Assembly: GCA_947626265.1 (NCBI GenBank)
Contig: CANQRM010000007.1
Coordinates: forward strand, 1 to 64,000
Origin: an uncultured Oscillospiraceae bacterium
GTDB taxonomy: Bacteria > Bacillota > Clostridia > Oscillospirales > Oscillospiraceae
Direction of reading: 5' to 3'
DNA length: 64,000 nucleotides
Shown here: one piece after another, positions 55,104 through 63,311 of the stretch
Layout of the letters: every line of letters begins with the position of its first letter
How positions within the stretch are numbered: position 1 is the first letter of the stretch
Made by a program: the position numbers and the translations under genes
The notes under the pieces: model-generated
Database searches by the model: none
Told to the model about the DNA's origin: nothing
The model's input: only the letters and a program-made list of their open reading frames with translations

Positions 55104-56266
55104 ATGGCGATATATCATTTTGAAGCGAAAGTTATAAGCCGCGGCGCGGGCCGTTCCGCCGTGGCCGCCGCTGCTTATATGAGCTGCTCACAAATCCTCA
55201 ACGATTATGATGGCGTACAGCACGACTACACCAGGAAACAGGGCTTGTCTGGCAGAGAGTGTTTCTGCCGGGATACGCCCCTGTGGAATGGGCAAACCGG
55301 GGCGTGCTTTGGAACGCCGTGGAGGAAAACGAAAAGACGAAGGACAGCCGCTTGGCCCGTGAATTTGTGGCGGCGCTGCCGGTGGAGCTGAACAGGGACG
55401 AATGGATAACCCTGCTCTCTGATTTCATCCAGAGGCAGTTTGTAGCGGACGGGATGTGCGCCGACGTGTGCATCCACGACACGGACGGCCACAATCCCCA
55501 CGCCCATATCATGCTCACCGTGCGCCCGCTGGACGAAAAGGGCAAGTGGCAGTATAAGACCGAAAAGGAATATCTGTGCATCCGAAATGGCGAGGAACGG
55601 GGCCTTACCGCCGCCGAATTTAAAGCTGCGCGGGCAGACGGCTGGGAAAAGCAATATCCCTACATGGTCGATGGCAAAAAGGTCTATATGGCCCCGTCCG
55701 AGGCCGAGGCAAAAGGCTATGAGCGAGTGTCCAAATATCCCAAAAGCACCAAGTACGGACGGCAGAATCCCATTTCCGCCCGGTGGAACAGCGATGAGCA
55801 GCTGAACCTCTGGCGGGCAGCCTGGGCGGATGCCGTGAATCTCTGCCTGGAGCGAAAGGGTCTGGACGAGCGCATAGACCACCGCAGTCACGCCGAGCGC
55901 GGCCTGGATGAGCAGCCCGCCATCCATGAGGGCGTGACCGCACGGGCTTTGCGGAAAAAGGACATCACTGATATGACGACCAGTCTTTCCTCACTGGGTC
56001 AGCAGGAGCAGAAATGTAGCGCCGAGCTGAATGACGCGCTGAAGCAGTACGCCGATCTGAAGGAACAGGCCGAAGACCTGGACCCCGATGAACTGCTGGC
56101 AGCCCGTCTGGCCCTGCGCCCGGAACGGGAACGCTCCGCCGCGTCCCGTTTGCAGGCCGCTTATGGGGACGAGTTCAAGGCCGTTACGCTATACGACAGC
56201 AAGCTGGATGTGCGGGATATGCTGGGCGAGAGAGTACAGCGGCCAAAGGAAACAGTAGACCGCTAA
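55104..56266 (+). pseudogene. mobA: MobA/MobL (MOBQ) relaxase, frameshifted and truncated
   Basis: The frame starting at 55104 (M-A-I-Y-H-F-E-A-K-V-I-S-R-G-A-G-R-S) is the MobA/MobL N-terminus. Around 55250-55260 the homology passes to another frame (V-F-L-P-G-Y-A-P-V-E-W, then H-D-T-D-G-H-N-P-H-A-H-I-M-L with the metal His residues) that ends at 56266. A one-base loss explains the shift. The C-terminus is also shorter than in full-length family members. The relaxase is probably inactive. Confidence 0.85.
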
Positions 56267-56448
56267 CAGAAGCGAGGGACAAAGCACTGGGAACCGGAGC
56301 GATAAGGTAATTTCCAATAAAGAGATGGAGGTTAATGCTCATCTGCTTTCTTTTCCGGTCGCATGACTGTGGAGGTAAATAATCTGGTCGATATTCATTC
56401 CTACGGGGTGAACTGTCTGTCAGAAACCAAGATAGAAATGCAGATCTC

Positions 56449-57360
56449 CTAAAACAGGCCGTTGTACTTCGGCAAGGGGTAGTCCATCTCATAGTTCCGG
56501 CACAGGTCCAGAAAGGCACGGGCCGCCGCCGTCAGATACTTCTCCCGGTGCCAGATCATGCGAAACTCCCGCCGGAAGGTCAGGCCCTCCACCGTCACCG
56601 TGTTCACCAGCCCCCGCTCGATGGGCCCCATCACCATCCGATGGGGCAGCACCGCCACGCCCAGGCCGCGGATGACCGCGTTCACCAAGGCGGTGGTGCT
56701 CATAGCCTCCCATATGGGCTCCACGTGAAACCCGGCGGAGGCCGTCGCCCGGTCGAACACCTCGCGGGTGCCGCTGCCCTGCTCCCGCAGAAGGAATTTC
56801 TGCGCCCTGAACTGCTCCAGGGTGAGCCGTGCGCCGGAGGGGAACAGGTCCGGGGCGCATATGACCGCCAGCTCGTCCTCCATATAGCTCTCGCTCACCA
56901 GGTCCGGGCTGTGGGGTACGCCCTCGATGAGGGCCAGGTCCAGGGTGTTGTCCATGATCTCCGCCTCCAACTGGTCGGAGGGTGCCACCAGAGCGTGTAC
57001 CTCTGTGCCCGGATAGCGGTCATAAAAAGCCTTCACATAGCTGGGCAGAAACTGCGCCCCAATGGTGACACTGGCCCCCACCCGGATGAGGCCGAAGGCG
57101 TCCCAGTCCTTCATCCCCTTCTCCATGTCGTCGAAAAGCCGGGCGATATGCAGGGCGTAGTCCCGGAAGCGCGCTCCCGCGTCCGTGATGCGCAGCCTGC
57201 GCCCCATCCGGTCGAACAGGGCCACGCCGTAATACTGCTCCAGCTCCCGCAGGGCCAGGCTCACCGCCGGCTGGGACATATGCAGGGCCTCGGCGGCCTT
57301 GGTGGTGTTGCACCCGGCCTCGCAGATGGCCAGGAATATCTTGATGTGGCGTATGGTCAT
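56449..57360 (-). CDS. LysR-family transcriptional regulator
   Basis: The 303-residue protein has the LysR helix-turn-helix (F-L-A-I-C-E-A-G-C-N-T-T-K-A-A, then M-S-Q-P-A-V-S-L-A-L-R-E-L-E, residues 10-42) and a C-terminal effector domain resembling the CysL-like group (G-V-P-H-S-P-D, then L-R-E-Q-G-S-G-T-R-E). It is divergent from the chromate transporter genes across 100 AT-rich bases with overlapping promoters, so it probably controls them. Confidence 0.92.
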   Translation of the reverse strand: MTIRHIKIFLAICEAGCNTTKAAEALHMSQPAVSLALRELEQYYGVALFDRMGRRLRITDAGARFRDYALHIARLFDDMEKGMKDWDAFGLIRVGASVTIGAQFLPSYVKAFYDRYPGTEVHALVAPSDQLEAEIMDNTLDLALIEGVPHSPDLVSESYMEDELAVICAPDLFPSGARLTLEQFRAQKFLLREQGSGTREVFDRATASAGFHVEPIWEAMSTTALVNAVIRGLGVAVLPHRMVMGPIERGLVNTVTVEGLTFRREFRMIWHREKYLTAAARAFLDLCRNYEMDYPLPKYNGLF

Positions 57361-57400
57361 GGCGTCACCTTTATATTGTTTTATTTATCGTTATGATTTG

Positions 57401-57429
57401 ATTATAGTATTTCCAATATAAAAATGCAA
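57401..57429 (-). promoter_or_regulatory. lysR promoter, overlapping the divergent promoter
   Basis: TTGCAT (57429-57424), a 17-base spacer and TATAAT (57406-57401) on the minus strand. A perfect TATAAT for the plus strand lies at 57434-57439. Polymerases on the two strands would compete, a common design for LysR-controlled genes. Confidence 0.7.
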
Positions 57430-57461
57430 GATATATAATGGCCCCGACAGGAGGCGAGGGC

Positions 57462-58052
57462 TTGAAAAGAGAGCAGGGCGTCTACGGAAAGCTGTTCATC
57501 TCCACGCTGAAGCTGAGCGCGGGGACCTTCGGGGGCGGCTTTGTGATCGTGCCGCTGATGCGGGGGAAGTTCGTAAACGAGCTGCACTGGATCGACGAGC
57601 AGGAGATGCTGGACCTTGTCGCCATCGCGGAGTCCTCACCGGGTGCCATCGCGGTGAACGCCGCCATCCTGGTGGGCTATCATGTGGCCGGGTGTTTGGG
57701 GGCGTTGCTGGCAGTGCTGGGCACGGTGCTTCCGCCGCTGGTCATCATCTCCGTCATCTTCAGGTTTTACGGCGCGGTGCGGGACAACGCCATCGTGAAC
57801 ACAGCCATGGCCGGCATGCTGGCCGGCGTGGCGGCGGTGATTTGCGACGTGGTTCTCACCATGGGCGCGGGGGTACTGCGCCAAAAGCGGCTGCTGTATC
57901 CGGCCATCATGGTCCTGTCGTTCATCGCTGTGCGGTTTCTGGGCGTGAACATCATCGCCGTGATCCTGGTCTGCGCCGCCATAGGGGCGGCGGATACGGT
58001 CTTCCGCAAACATGGCGGACATCTCCATCGAAAGGCGGTGAAAAGGCCGTGA
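57462..58052 (+). CDS. chrA: Chromate transporter, N-terminal half protein
   Basis: TTG at 57462 with CAGGAGGCGAGGGC upstream is the preferred start; the ATG at 57438 falls inside a perfect -10 box. The 196-residue protein has the CHR domain signature G-T-F-G-G-G-F-V-I-V-P-L-M and A-I-A-E-S-S-P-G-A-I-A-V-N-A. Short CHR proteins work as pairs, inserting with opposite topology. Substrate may be chromate or another oxyanion. Confidence 0.9.
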   Translation: MKREQGVYGKLFISTLKLSAGTFGGGFVIVPLMRGKFVNELHWIDEQEMLDLVAIAESSPGAIAVNAAILVGYHVAGCLGALLAVLGTVLPPLVIISVIFRFYGAVRDNAIVNTAMAGMLAGVAAVICDVVLTMGAGVLRQKRLLYPAIMVLSFIAVRFLGVNIIAVILVCAAIGAADTVFRKHGGHLHRKAVKRP

Positions 58053-58612
58053 TCTATGGGCAGCTTCTCTGGAGCTTCTTCCAGATCGGATTATTCAGCA
58101 TCGGCGGCGGCTATGCGGCTATGCCCCTCATCCAGCACCAGGTCATGGACGTGCACCCCTGGCTGACCATGACCCAGTTTGCGGACATCATGACCATCGC
58201 CGAGATGACCCCCGGCCCCATCGCCATCAACGCCGCCACCTTCGTGGGCATCCGGGTGGCCGGCATCCCCGGCGCCGTGGTGGCCACAGCCGGGTGCGTT
58301 CTGCCCCCCTGCTGCATCGTGATGGCGCTGGCCTGGGTCTATTACCGTTTCCGGGGCCTGGACACGGTGAAGGGCATACTGGCGGCCCTCCGCCCAGCCG
58401 TGGTGGCGATGATCGCGTCGGCGGGCATATCGCTTCTGATCATGGCCTTCTACGGCCAGCGGATGCTGCCGGAGGACCTGGGTGGGATAAACCGGCTCTC
58501 CGCGGCTCTTTTCTGTGTCAGCCTTTTCGTGCTGCGGCGTTTCCGGGTCAAGCCCATCTACGTGATGGTGGGAGCCGGGGCGCTGGGGACCTTGGCAAGT
58601 CTTATTATCTGA
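58049..58612 (+). CDS. chrA: Chromate transporter, C-terminal half protein
   Basis: GTG at 58049 overlaps the first gene's stop as GTGA. The 187-residue protein repeats the CHR signature (F-S-I-G-G-G-Y-A-A-M-P-L-I and I-A-E-M-T-P-G-P-I-A-I-N) with about six hydrophobic helices. Together the two genes give the equivalent of a full-length ChrA. Confidence 0.92.
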   Translation: MIYGQLLWSFFQIGLFSIGGGYAAMPLIQHQVMDVHPWLTMTQFADIMTIAEMTPGPIAINAATFVGIRVAGIPGAVVATAGCVLPPCCIVMALAWVYYRFRGLDTVKGILAALRPAVVAMIASAGISLLIMAFYGQRMLPEDLGGINRLSAALFCVSLFVLRRFRVKPIYVMVGAGALGTLASLII

Positions 58613-58627
58613 CGGAGGTGGGAGATC

Positions 58628-59158
58628 ATGGATCAATACATCATCGCGGCAGGCGCGCTCCACCGGGAGGGCGAGAAGCATACGCTCATGAGCATAAAAG
58701 GGACCGTGTCTGGCCAGGAAAAGAAGGTGCTCTCCCCGGAGGGAGAGCTGGTGGCGATAACGGATATACACCATGAGGCCGCCTGCCATGGGGAGGACAG
58801 GGTGGACAGGCACACATACGTACTCACCGACGGCGGCGGCCGGGAGCACGCCGCGGCCACGCCCCACTATGCCGCCGGGAGCGACCCCGTTGACACGGGC
58901 TGGCCGTTATGCCATATGCCCCGGGCGGACCATGCCGACGTGACGCTGGAGGGGCAGGAATACGATATGGTCATGCACAGCGGCCAGGACTACTCGTTGT
59001 ACGACCGGGGCCACCGGGAGGTGGTGCACATCCTCCACCGGGGGATCATGGGCGGATGGACCATAGAGGACGAGACGGGCCTGCCTCCGGAGGACCTGTG
59101 CGGCCTGTTCGTGTTCTGCCGCTACCTGGAGCGGGAAAACGAGTTCATGACCGTGTGA
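58628..59158 (+). CDS. Hypothetical protein downstream of the chr genes
   Basis: The 176-residue soluble protein follows the second chr gene by 15 bases behind GGAGGTGGGAGATC, so it is cotranscribed. Its C-terminal part (H-I-L-H-R-G-I-M-G-G-W-T-I-E-D-E-T-G-L, then C-G-L-F-V-F-C-R-Y-L-E-R-E-N-E-F) resembles a beta-barrel domain of the LURP-one/tubby-like kind, but only loosely. The many His residues in the middle are notable. Function unknown. Confidence 0.65.
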   Translation: MDQYIIAAGALHREGEKHTLMSIKGTVSGQEKKVLSPEGELVAITDIHHEAACHGEDRVDRHTYVLTDGGGREHAAATPHYAAGSDPVDTGWPLCHMPRADHADVTLEGQEYDMVMHSGQDYSLYDRGHREVVHILHRGIMGGWTIEDETGLPPEDLCGLFVFCRYLERENEFMTV

Positions 59159-59179
59159 AAGATATACTGCCAGATAATA

Positions 59180-59212
59180 CAATGCAGCGCTCCGGCAAGA
59201 AGCGCTGCATTG
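59180..59212. terminator. Bidirectional hairpin after the chr operon
   Basis: CAATGCAGCGCT pairs perfectly with AGCGCTGCATTG (12 bp) around nine bases. There is no long T-tract, so termination strength is uncertain. Confidence 0.6.
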
Positions 59213-59322
59213 CTATCTCGGAAAGAGCGACCACAAGCACATTAGGGCCGTCCGTAATAATAGCATACTGAAGTGTAACTTTTGCCCAAATAACATCAGT
59301 GCTGCTTACGGCCTCGTCTGGA

Positions 59323-60312
59323 TTATATCTCTATAGTCTTTGACTTAAAATAAGGGCACTTCGCATTCCGATCGCCCTTCAATTCTCTATAGGCGCGATC
59401 AAAGCTGTCGTTGTAGTAACAGTCCGGATTTAAGGCGATCCTGCTGTTGAAGTAGCAATTCGGGCAATTGTGGGGAATAAACGTACACCGAAAATCGCTG
59501 TACGCATCCGAATCTTTCATCCTGTCCACGTCGGCTTCAACAGTCTCGTCGGACAGTTCCTTCTCCTCGTTCATCTGCTCCAAGACATAGCCCAAAAGCA
59601 TCTGCCAGACCATTTCTTCGCCTTCCGGGGAAAAGCCGTGACCCTCATCCGGGAACACCTCCATCTGTGCGTTGTGATACAGCCTCTGCGCAGTCTCGCT
59701 ATAAGCAAGAGGTACGACCTCATCGGCATCACCGTGGAGGATGAGTACTGGCCCGGGATAGACGCCGATCCTTTCAAAGACTGAAAAACCCCGCAGCGTC
59801 TCAAAAAAGGCTCTGCCCAGGGTCATATCCCAAAGTTCTTCCCTGTCAGGAATATCGTCCGTGTTGGGAAACCGCCGATTCCAATCATCCGCCACGCACA
59901 GTGCGGGATAGAGCAGCACCATGGCTCTTACCTGTTTCGGACGCTCCTCCGCCGCCAGCGCCGTCACCAATCCTCCCATGCTGGCGCCAAACAGGAAGAC
60001 ATTCTTTCCGTCCACGGTCTTCCAGCTTCTTACTTCGTCCAGAACAGCAAGAAGATCCTCTTTTTCAGAGAAAATTGTCATCTCCTCCGACCGCAGATCA
60101 CTTTTGGAGCAAAGTGAACCTCCGCAAAAGTCATAAATGACTGCTCCAATACCCCTGCCTGCCAGCAGACGCGCCGGCACCAAAAAGTCATCACCGCTCC
60201 CATTGAATCCGTGGCTGAAGATCACCAACGGAAATTTACCTGCTTCAGGCAGAAATGCTCTTCCGACAACCTTCCGGCCGTGATGCAAAACCGCTACATC
60301 CCGTTCTCTCAT
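59323..60312 (-). CDS. Alpha/beta hydrolase with Cys-rich C-terminal extension
   Basis: The 329-residue protein has an alpha/beta hydrolase domain: S-H-G-F-N-G-S-G, the nucleophile elbow G-A-S-M-G-G (Ser111), H-G-D-A-D-E-V-V (Asp near 197) and E-G-H-G-F (His225). An extra 75-residue tail carries C-P-N-C, P-D-C and K-C-P-Y-F. It lacks a signal peptide and is probably a cytosolic esterase or peptidase-like enzyme. The Cys tail, perhaps metal-binding, is not part of the usual fold. Confidence 0.85.
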   Translation of the reverse strand: MRERDVAVLHHGRKVVGRAFLPEAGKFPLVIFSHGFNGSGDDFLVPARLLAGRGIGAVIYDFCGGSLCSKSDLRSEEMTIFSEKEDLLAVLDEVRSWKTVDGKNVFLFGASMGGLVTALAAEERPKQVRAMVLLYPALCVADDWNRRFPNTDDIPDREELWDMTLGRAFFETLRGFSVFERIGVYPGPVLILHGDADEVVPLAYSETAQRLYHNAQMEVFPDEGHGFSPEGEEMVWQMLLGYVLEQMNEEKELSDETVEADVDRMKDSDAYSDFRCTFIPHNCPNCYFNSRIALNPDCYYNDSFDRAYRELKGDRNAKCPYFKSKTIEI

Positions 60313-60429
60313 ATCTGTCCCTGTCTCCTTATCCTCGTTTTCTTTCGACAGTCTTCAAACAGTATCGGGCATTCACCATGCCGGGCCGCCTCCTCCTGCA
60401 AAAAGCGGTCATTCGCATCGGCAGTTCCG

Positions 60430-60458
60430 TTGACAAAACACGAAAAATCCTGTACGCT
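60430..60458 (+). promoter_or_regulatory. Possible promoter of the GH127 gene
   Basis: TTGACA with a 17-base spacer and TACGCT. The -35 is perfect but the -10 is weak, which would suit activator-dependent expression of a sugar-utilisation gene. Confidence 0.45.
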
Positions 60459-60492
60459 GAAAATACTATCAAATCATCCCGGGAGGTGCAGC

Positions 60493-62430
60493 ATGGCCGC
60501 TCGTTTGGAACCCATCGGACTGAAGGATATATCCATCCACGATCCCTTTTGGGACAGGTACACCCAGCTTGTGCCGGAGAAGATGCTGCCCTATCAGTGG
60601 CGGGCGCTGAACGACGAGATACCGGACGCGGAGCCCAGCCACTGCATCGAGAACTTCCGCATCGCCGCCGGGGAGGCGGAGGGCCGCTTTTACGGCTTCG
60701 TGTTTCAGGACACGGACCTGGCCAAATTTCTGGAGGCCGCCGCCTATACCCTGGCCTGGCGGCCCGACCCCGATCTGGAGGCCTTGGCGGACGAGGCCAT
60801 CGACCTCATCGGCCGGGCCCAGGAGCCGGACGGGTATCTTGACACCTATTTTACCATCGAAGCCCCAAAAAGCAAGTTCCGCAACCTGCGCTATGGCCAC
60901 GAGCTGTACACCGCTGGACACATGATCGAGGCGGCCGTGGCCTATTACCAGGTCACGGGCAAACGGGCGTTTCTGGACATCATGTGCCGGACCGCGGACA
61001 TGATTTGCCGGGTGTTCCGCACGGCGGAGTTTCAGGCGGCCTATCCGGGCCACGAGGAGATCGAGCTGGCGCTGATCCGCCTGTACGACGTCACCGGCAG
61101 GCGTGACTACCTGGACATGGCCAGGGACTTCGTGGACCGGCGGGGCGCCGACCCGGACTATTTCCTCCGGGAGGCGGAGCATCCCGACTGGATACCCTTC
61201 TTTGGCCAGACCCGCACCTCCCCCCTGGAACGACCCTATCACCAGTGCCATCTGCCGGTGCGGGAGCAGACGGCTGCCGAGGGCCACGCGGTGCGGGCGG
61301 TGTATCTTTACAGCGCCATGGCGGACCTGGCCTGGGCGTATCAGGACAAGACCCTGTCCGACGCCTGTGAGCGGCTTTATGAGAACATCACCCAAAGGCG
61401 GATGTATATCACCGGCGGCATCGGCTCTTCCGGCTATTTTGAGCGGTTCACCACCGACTTTGACCTTCCCAATGATTCCGCCTACGCCGAGAGCTGCGCC
61501 TCCATCGGCCTTGCCATGTTCTGCCGCCGGATGCTGCAAAACACCCGGGACGGGAAATACGCCGACACCATGGAGCGGGCGCTGATGAACACGGTCACGG
61601 CGGGCGCGGCGCTCACCGGCGACGCATTTTTCTACGTCAATCCCCTCGCCGTCTGGCCGGACAACTGCATGGAGGAGACCTCCATGGCCCATGTTAAGCC
61701 TGTGCGGCAAAAGTGGTTTGGCTGCGCCTGCTGCCCGCCCAACATCGCCCGCACCTTCGCCTCCCTGGGCCAGTACGCCGTGATGACCGCCCCGGACGGG
61801 ATATGGCTGAACCTGTTCTTCGCCGGAGAGTTCACCGCCAGTCTGGGCGGCGTGCCGGTCTCCATCCGGTGCGAGACGGCCTTCCCCTTCTCCGGGGAGA
61901 TCACCCTGCACATCCACGCGGAGGGCCCCGCCCAGGGGACGCTGGCCCTTCGCCTGCCCGCCTATGGGACGGACCCCTCCGTCCTGCGAAACGGCGAAGC
62001 CGTCCGCCCCCGGCTGGAAAAGGGCTACCTGTATCTGGACGGCCCCTGGCAGGACGACACGGTCCAATACCGCTTCGCCATGCCGCCCCGGTTCGTCTGG
62101 GCCGACCCCCGGCTGCGGGCGGACACCGGCCGCGCGGCCGTCATGAAGGGGCCGCTGGTCTACTGCCTGGAGGAGACAGACAACGGAAGCGACCTGGCGG
62201 CGCTGGCCATCGACACCGCCGCCGGGCTGACCGAGGAATATGACCCCGCGCTTCTGGGCGGCACCACCGTCATACGGGCCCGGGGAAAGCGGCTGAGAGC
62301 CGATGCGGACGGGGCGCTGTACAGGAATACGCCCCCGGAGGAGACGGATGCGGAGCTGACCTTCATCCCCTACTGCTTCTGGGGCAACCGCGCCCCCGGC
62401 GAGATGCAGGTCTGGACCCGGACATGCTGA
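60493..62430 (+). CDS. GH127 beta-L-arabinofuranosidase
   Basis: The 645-residue protein belongs to glycoside hydrolase family 127. Aligned by eye to HypBA1, the zinc site is Glu333 and Cys335 (A-Y-A-E-S-C) and Cys413/Cys414 (G-C-A-C-C-P-P-N), with Cys413 as nucleophile and Glu317 (S-G-Y-F-E-R) as acid/base. Spacing agrees with HypBA1. It removes beta-L-arabinofuranosyl units from plant hydroxyproline-rich glycoproteins or pectic glycans. No signal peptide, so it acts on imported sugars. Confidence 0.93.
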   Translation: MAARLEPIGLKDISIHDPFWDRYTQLVPEKMLPYQWRALNDEIPDAEPSHCIENFRIAAGEAEGRFYGFVFQDTDLAKFLEAAAYTLAWRPDPDLEALADEAIDLIGRAQEPDGYLDTYFTIEAPKSKFRNLRYGHELYTAGHMIEAAVAYYQVTGKRAFLDIMCRTADMICRVFRTAEFQAAYPGHEEIELALIRLYDVTGRRDYLDMARDFVDRRGADPDYFLREAEHPDWIPFFGQTRTSPLERPYHQCHLPVREQTAAEGHAVRAVYLYSAMADLAWAYQDKTLSDACERLYENITQRRMYITGGIGSSGYFERFTTDFDLPNDSAYAESCASIGLAMFCRRMLQNTRDGKYADTMERALMNTVTAGAALTGDAFFYVNPLAVWPDNCMEETSMAHVKPVRQKWFGCACCPPNIARTFASLGQYAVMTAPDGIWLNLFFAGEFTASLGGVPVSIRCETAFPFSGEITLHIHAEGPAQGTLALRLPAYGTDPSVLRNGEAVRPRLEKGYLYLDGPWQDDTVQYRFAMPPRFVWADPRLRADTGRAAVMKGPLVYCLEETDNGSDLAALAIDTAAGLTEEYDPALLGGTTVIRARGKRLRADADGALYRNTPPEETDAELTFIPYCFWGNRAPGEMQVWTRTC

Positions 62431-62449
62431 CCGCGCCGCCGCGGTCTGT

Positions 62450-62478
62450 TTGACAGCGCCCGGAAACGGGAATATAAT
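62450..62478 (+). promoter_or_regulatory. Perfect-consensus promoter of the yesL gene
   Basis: TTGACA, 17 bases and TATAAT match the sigma-A consensus exactly, starting 20 bases after the GH127 stop. A GACCGCG/CGCGGTC hairpin just upstream may end GH127 transcripts. Confidence 0.85.
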
Positions 62479-62525
62479 GCGGATATAGTCAAGTATATTA
62501 GCGCCCTGGGGAAAAGAGATGAGCC

Positions 62526-63197
62526 ATGAAAAAGCTTTTTGATCTGGACAATCCTGTCATGCGGTTTTTGAGCCGTTTGTACGATCTTTTTATCACGAAT
62601 ATCCTCTTTGTGCTGTGCTGCCTGCCGGTGGTGACGGCAGGGGCCTCTCTCGCCGCCATGACAAAGATCACGCAGAATATGGTCCGGGACGAGGACAGCG
62701 GCGTCTTCAAGACCTTTTTCCGCGCCTTCCGGGACAACTTCCGCCAGGCTACCGTCCTCTGGGTCATCCTGCTCGCCTTTTTCGCCTGCGCGGTTTTTGA
62801 TCTGGTGCTGGTCGACACCTATTTCACCGGACAAATGGCGCAGGTGCTGCGGGTCTGCCTGGCCGCGTTCGCGGTCCTGGTGGTCGCCGTCGCCTGCTAC
62901 ATGTTCCCACTTCTGGTCCGCTACGAGAACACCCTGCGTTCCCACTGCCGCAACGCCCTTCTTCTGGCGGGCGCGAAGCTCCCCAAGACCCTCTGCCTGG
63001 TGATCCTCACCGTATTTCCCTTTGCGGTCGCCTATCTCTCGCCCGCCACATTCCTCCGCTGGTCGCTGATATGGTCCATCATCGGCTTCTCCGTTTTGAA
63101 TCTGCTCTGCAGTCTGCTGCTGCGCCCGGTCATGGCGCAGCTGGAAAAGGACCAAACGCCGGTGAAGGAGACAGACGGAAAAACGACGGCCCGCTGA
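62526..63197 (+). CDS. yesL: YesL family membrane protein (DUF624)
   Basis: The 223-residue protein has four to five hydrophobic segments and the DUF624 pattern: V-M-R-F-L-S-R-L-Y-D-L-F near the N-terminus, C-C-L-P-V-V-T-A-G-A-S (residues 31-41) and F-F-R-A-F-R-D-N-F-R-Q-A (64-75). YesL genes usually lie beside sugar-uptake or polysaccharide-degradation genes, matching the GH127 neighbour. The exact function is unknown. Confidence 0.88.
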   Translation: MKKLFDLDNPVMRFLSRLYDLFITNILFVLCCLPVVTAGASLAAMTKITQNMVRDEDSGVFKTFFRAFRDNFRQATVLWVILLAFFACAVFDLVLVDTYFTGQMAQVLRVCLAAFAVLVVAVACYMFPLLVRYENTLRSHCRNALLLAGAKLPKTLCLVILTVFPFAVAYLSPATFLRWSLIWSIIGFSVLNLLCSLLLRPVMAQLEKDQTPVKETDGKTTAR

Positions 63198-63284
63198 TTT
63201 TTAAAATCATAAAAAACGCCCGGAATGCGTATCTGTGAACTGCGACCCGTCAAGAGGACAATGAAAAAGAATAAGGATTTATCC

Positions 63285-63308
63285 CAGCCAGCAGGAAACT
63301 GCTGGCTG
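63285..63308 (-). terminator. Hairpin after the IS3 transposase
   Basis: CAGCCAGCA pairs perfectly with TGCTGGCTG around six bases, directly after the transposase stop. No strong T-tract. Confidence 0.5.
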
Positions 63309-63311
63309 CTT

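Noticed and set aside
60469-62067. A 532-codon minus-strand frame opposite the GH127 gene
   Set aside because: The GH127 protein has all catalytic and zinc residues in the plus strand. The opposite frame is low-complexity Gly/Val/His and has no family pattern.
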